The notes under the pieces were generated by a model. That model was not told the DNA's origin. It ran no database searches and worked only from the letters and a program-made list of their open reading frames with translations. From Robiginitomaculum sp. (GTDB lineage: Bacteria > Pseudomonadota > Alphaproteobacteria > Caulobacterales > Maricaulaceae), in contig NVVU01000013.1 in the NCBI GenBank assembly GCA_002733485.1, forward strand, positions 18,081 through 25,478: a stretch of DNA of 7,398 bases, in the 5' to 3' direction. Each line of letters begins with the position of its first letter. Position 1 is the stretch's first letter. Shown here one piece after another: positions 5,072-7,398 of the stretch. A program made the position numbers and the translations under genes.

Positions 5072-5980
5072 ATGACACAACCTTTTCGTTTCGCCCATAT
5101 TTCGGACATTCATCTACCCACTTTTGCCGCAGATTGTAGACTGCCGACAGCGTTTTTGAATAAACGTTTTTTTTCGGCACTTTCCTGGTTTGGCAAGCGG
5201 CGGCACATTCACCACAAGGAGATCACCGATCATCTGGTCAAGGATTGTCTGGCCAGTGCACCCGACCATATTCTGGTCACCGGCGATCTGATCAACCTTT
5301 CTTTGGCGGGCGAATACGGGCGGGCGCTGGATTGGTTGCAAGGCCTGGGCACACCCGATCAAGTCAGCGCCATTCCCGGAAATCACGATTTACTGCTGGA
5401 CACAAATGCCGCCCGAAGCGGCCTTGCCCTTTACGCCCCCTATATGGGCGGTGAAACTAATAATAGCCAACAATTTCCATATGTTAAACAAAAAAAAGTA
5501 ATTGCTTTCATTGGCCTTTCCACAGCAATTGAAACGCCAATTGGCTGGTGCAGCGGCCGTCTGGGTGAAGCGCAGAGAGAACGGTTGGGGGCGGTTCTAG
5601 ACCAGGCAAAGCGCGAAAATCTGTGCCGTATTGTGGCGCTGCACCACCCACCGGCGGGAAAGCAAAAAGCCCGTGGCGGGCTGGAAGATCAAAAAGAATT
5701 TGCCGCCATAATCGCTGAATTTGGCGCAGAGCTGATCCTGCATGGCCATACGCATCAATCCTCCATGCATGCTCTGCCCGGCCCCACCGGCCCGGTACCA
5801 GTGCTGGGTGTGGCTTCGCTTTCAGTGGGACCAGGAAAAGGATACCAGCCCGGATGCTGGCATGAATATGCTGTTCAGCGTGTCGATAACCATTGGCAAA
5901 TTTTGTTAAACGTACACCGTTATACCAGTCCAGACATGCCACCGGAACGGGTTGCACAAGCAATCTTGAACAGTGCGTGA
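5072..5980 (+). CDS. Calcineurin-like metallophosphoesterase
   Basis: This 302-residue soluble protein has all metal-binding motifs of the calcineurin-like phosphoesterase superfamily in order: HISDIHL (9-15, Asp12 and His14), TGDLIN (70-75, Asp72), PGNHD (102-106, Asn104-His105), ALHHPP (189-194, His191-His192) and LHGHTHQS (223-230, His226 and His228). A dinuclear metal centre hydrolysing a phosphomonoester or phosphodiester is therefore expected. There is no signal peptide or membrane segment, so it acts in the cytoplasm. The family includes cAMP phosphodiesterases and the lipid A enzyme LpxH, but the substrate cannot be read from motifs. Its place beside a lipid kinase and a putative nucleotidyltransferase at an spt locus suggests a role in phosphosphingolipid synthesis, perhaps as a counterpart of one of the Caulobacter Cpg proteins. 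It has its own upstream spacer, and 97 bases separate it from lptF. The fold is very sure; the pathway role is inferred. Confidence 0.88.
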   Translation: MTQPFRFAHISDIHLPTFAADCRLPTAFLNKRFFSALSWFGKRRHIHHKEITDHLVKDCLASAPDHILVTGDLINLSLAGEYGRALDWLQGLGTPDQVSAIPGNHDLLLDTNAARSGLALYAPYMGGETNNSQQFPYVKQKKVIAFIGLSTAIETPIGWCSGRLGEAQRERLGAVLDQAKRENLCRIVALHHPPAGKQKARGGLEDQKEFAAIIAEFGAELILHGHTHQSSMHALPGPTGPVPVLGVASLSVGPGKGYQPGCWHEYAVQRVDNHWQILLNVHRYTSPDMPPERVAQAILNSA

Positions 5981-5991
5981 CACCCTCAGAC

Positions 5992-6009
5992 CTTGCCAAA
6001 AGGGACAAG
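5992..6009 (+). terminator. Weak hairpin after the phosphoesterase gene
   Basis: CTTGCC (5992-5997) can pair with GG and CAAG (6002-6009) around an AAAA loop, with a two-base bulge. It is followed by the T-rich TCTTTCT. It lies 11 bases after the stop codon, as a rho-independent terminator would, but the stem is short and the T-run broken, so it would be leaky at best. Confidence 0.25.
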
Positions 6010-6021
6010 TCTTTCTAGGTT

Positions 6022-6050
6022 CTGAACTCGTTCAATCCATACTATATCAT
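6022..6050 (+). promoter_or_regulatory. Possible promoter of lptFG
   Basis: TATCAT (6045-6050) matches the -10 consensus at 5 of 6 positions, with CTGAAC (6022-6027) as a weak -35 at 17-base spacing. Transcription would begin near 6057, about 20 bases before the GTG at 6078 and 90 before the ATG at 6147. The AT-rich 97-base gap makes a promoter here plausible; the -35 is poor. Confidence 0.3.
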
Positions 6051-6077
6051 ACCCCATCACACCATTGAGCAGCGCCA

Positions 6078-7361
6078 GTGAATAGTCAGTCCGACCTAAT
6101 TTCTGCCCGCAGGACGGCGCTAAAGCCACGTCAGGGCCATTGGCTGATGCTGGACACCTATATGCTGCGCCTGTTGGCCAAGCCCTTAATGGCTTCACTG
6201 GCCGTAGTGATGGCGGCGCTGTTACTGGAACGTCTGGTGCGATTGTTTGAGCTGCTGGCAGAACGCGGCGGCGGCGCGGGCATGGTGTTTGCCATGGCCG
6301 CCAATCTTATTCCTCACTATCTGGGCCTTGCCCTGCCGGCTGCGTTTTGCTTTTCCATGCTGAGCGTCATTTTGCGCATGTGCGAAGAAAATGAGATGGA
6401 CGCTCTGGAGGGCAGTGGTTTGTCGATACAGCGCATTGCGGTTCCCTATCTTGGGGTTGGGGTGGCCCTGGCGCTCGTCAGTGTAGCGCTTTTTGGTTAT
6501 GTCCAGCCCTATAGCCGCTATGCGTTCAGCGCTATCAAACACGCCTTGATCAATTCCCCATGGGATGCACAGGTCATCCCGGGAACCTTTATTGATACCG
6601 GTAATGGCATGCGTCTCAGCGCGCTGGAAGTTGGCCCCGAGGGACGCAAGCTGAAAAACGTGTTTGTGTTTCAGGTCACGCCTGATGAAACTGGCAAAAA
6701 AACCGTGGAAACCGCCATTACTGCTAAAACCGGAGAACTGACCGCGCGCAAGGACGCTGGCAAACTGGTGCTGAGCCTGAAAGACGGCATTACCATGCCA
6801 ACCAGCGAGGATGGCGGCACCACGGCGCTGGGCTTTGGCTCGCTGGATATCAGCCGGGATTACGCGGCCAATGCCCCCATTTTCCGCCCACGCGGCCTGA
6901 GTGAACGCGAGATGACCCTGGACGAGTTATGGCGTGAGGCGGCCCTGCCTGGCCCGGCCGATCGCCGTGCGCGACTGAAATCCGAGTTTCATGCCCGTCT
7001 GGTCCGGGGCATATCGCTTATTTTTCTCCCCTTGCTGGCCATTCCTATGGGGCTTTCGGCCAAACGGTCACCGCGATGGGAAAGCATCGCATTAACCGGC
7101 GTGATCATCATTGCCTATCACCAGTCCATACAATTGCTGGAAGGGTTTGGGGACCTGCAAATCATTAATCCCGGGCCCGCCATCTGGAGTTTGGGTGCCG
7201 TGTTTGGGATATTTTGTTCCTGGCTGTTTTTCTCCACCAAAGGCCAGGGGCAGGGCATGCCACTGCGCCATGTATTCAAATTTGTGGACTTTATCGCCCA
7301 GCGCATAAAGCGCTTATGGCCTGCACGCCTGCGTCCAGAGAATCAGGCCCGGAATCCATGA
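6078..7361 (+). CDS. lptF: LPS export ABC transporter permease LptF (YjgP/YjgQ family)
   Basis: This inner-membrane permease of the LptB2FG complex extracts lipopolysaccharide and feeds it to the periplasmic Lpt bridge. The 427-residue frame shows the family layout: three N-terminal membrane segments (about residues 33-52, 80-99, 122-142), a coupling-helix region EENEMDALEGSGLS (103-116), a periplasmic beta-rich domain (about 150-275), then three membrane segments (about 311-328, 336-352, 368-386). ARLVRGISLIFLPLLAIPMG (306-325) is the well conserved start of the second membrane half. The GTG at 6078 gives the longest form, but the ATG at 6147 (residue 24, MLDTYMLRLLAKP) matches the usual LptF N-terminus better and has AGGG 10 bases upstream, so the true start may be 6147. 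It overlaps the next permease gene by ATGA. It is named LptF rather than LptG because it comes first in the pair; LptG is the alternative. Confidence 0.88.
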   Translation: MNSQSDLISARRTALKPRQGHWLMLDTYMLRLLAKPLMASLAVVMAALLLERLVRLFELLAERGGGAGMVFAMAANLIPHYLGLALPAAFCFSMLSVILRMCEENEMDALEGSGLSIQRIAVPYLGVGVALALVSVALFGYVQPYSRYAFSAIKHALINSPWDAQVIPGTFIDTGNGMRLSALEVGPEGRKLKNVFVFQVTPDETGKKTVETAITAKTGELTARKDAGKLVLSLKDGITMPTSEDGGTTALGFGSLDISRDYAANAPIFRPRGLSEREMTLDELWREAALPGPADRRARLKSEFHARLVRGISLIFLPLLAIPMGLSAKRSPRWESIALTGVIIIAYHQSIQLLEGFGDLQIINPGPAIWSLGAVFGIFCSWLFFSTKGQGQGMPLRHVFKFVDFIAQRIKRLWPARLRPENQARNP

Positions 7362-7398
7362 TCCTGTCGCGTTATCTTTCCCGGCAAATGGCGCTCAA
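7358..7398 (+). CDS. lptG: LptG, LPS export permease, first 13 codons
   Basis: An ATG at 7358-7360 overlaps the lptF stop (TGA 7359-7361) in ATGA. The frame stays open to the window end, giving MILSRYLSRQMAL. The pattern Met, then RYLSRQ leading into hydrophobic residues, is the usual opening of an LptF/LptG permease, and lptG normally follows lptF with such an overlap. Only 13 codons are visible, so the call rests mostly on position. Confidence 0.65.
   Translation, partial: MILSRYLSRQMAL

Overview
The window looks like a piece of an alphaproteobacterial chromosome of moderate GC content. The evidence is a serine palmitoyltransferase preceded by its own acyl carrier protein, a sphingolipid gene arrangement best known from Caulobacter- and Sphingomonas-type bacteria. 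Gram-negative lptF/lptG genes and a molybdoenzyme maturation gene fit this. No mobile element, tRNA, rRNA or CRISPR array was seen.

Layout. Positions 1-315 hold the C-terminal end of fdhD (+ strand). It converges, 5 bases apart, on a minus-strand gene for an unrecognised exported protein (321-1079). A gene-poor stretch of about 400 bases follows (1080-1480), with a perfect 10-bp inverted repeat and a second quasi-palindrome. Next come an acyl carrier protein (about 1481-1759) and, one base later, serine palmitoyltransferase (1761-3104). On the minus strand, converging on and overlapping the end of spt by 92 bases, is a two-gene operon. It encodes a diacylglycerol-kinase-fold lipid kinase (GTG start at 4949) and a Tam41-like nucleotidyltransferase, joined by an ATGA overlap. 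A 122-base divergent spacer separates this operon from a calcineurin-like metallophosphoesterase (5072-5980). Then lptF (6078-7361) and the first 13 codons of lptG (from 7358) begin the LPS-exporter permease operon.

How the genes may work together. ACP and SPT carry out the first committed step of sphingolipid synthesis, condensing serine with an acyl thioester. The kinase, nucleotidyltransferase and phosphoesterase next door resemble, in gene types and position, the ceramide-phosphoglycerate genes (cpgA, cpgB, cpgC) that lie beside spt in Caulobacter crescentus, as I recall them. A reasonable reading is that the region makes an anionic phosphosphingolipid: SPT makes the backbone, the kinase makes ceramide 1-phosphate, the nucleotidyltransferase may activate it, and the phosphoesterase may trim a phosphorylated intermediate. 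The ceramide synthase and the ketosphinganine reductase are not in the window. The lptFG genes directly downstream place an anionic sphingolipid locus beside the LPS export locus. This is interesting because such lipids are reported to support growth without lipid A in Caulobacter. The strongest statements are the identities of fdhD, acp, spt, the lipid kinase fold, the phosphoesterase fold and lptF. The Tam41-like call and the pathway order are inference.
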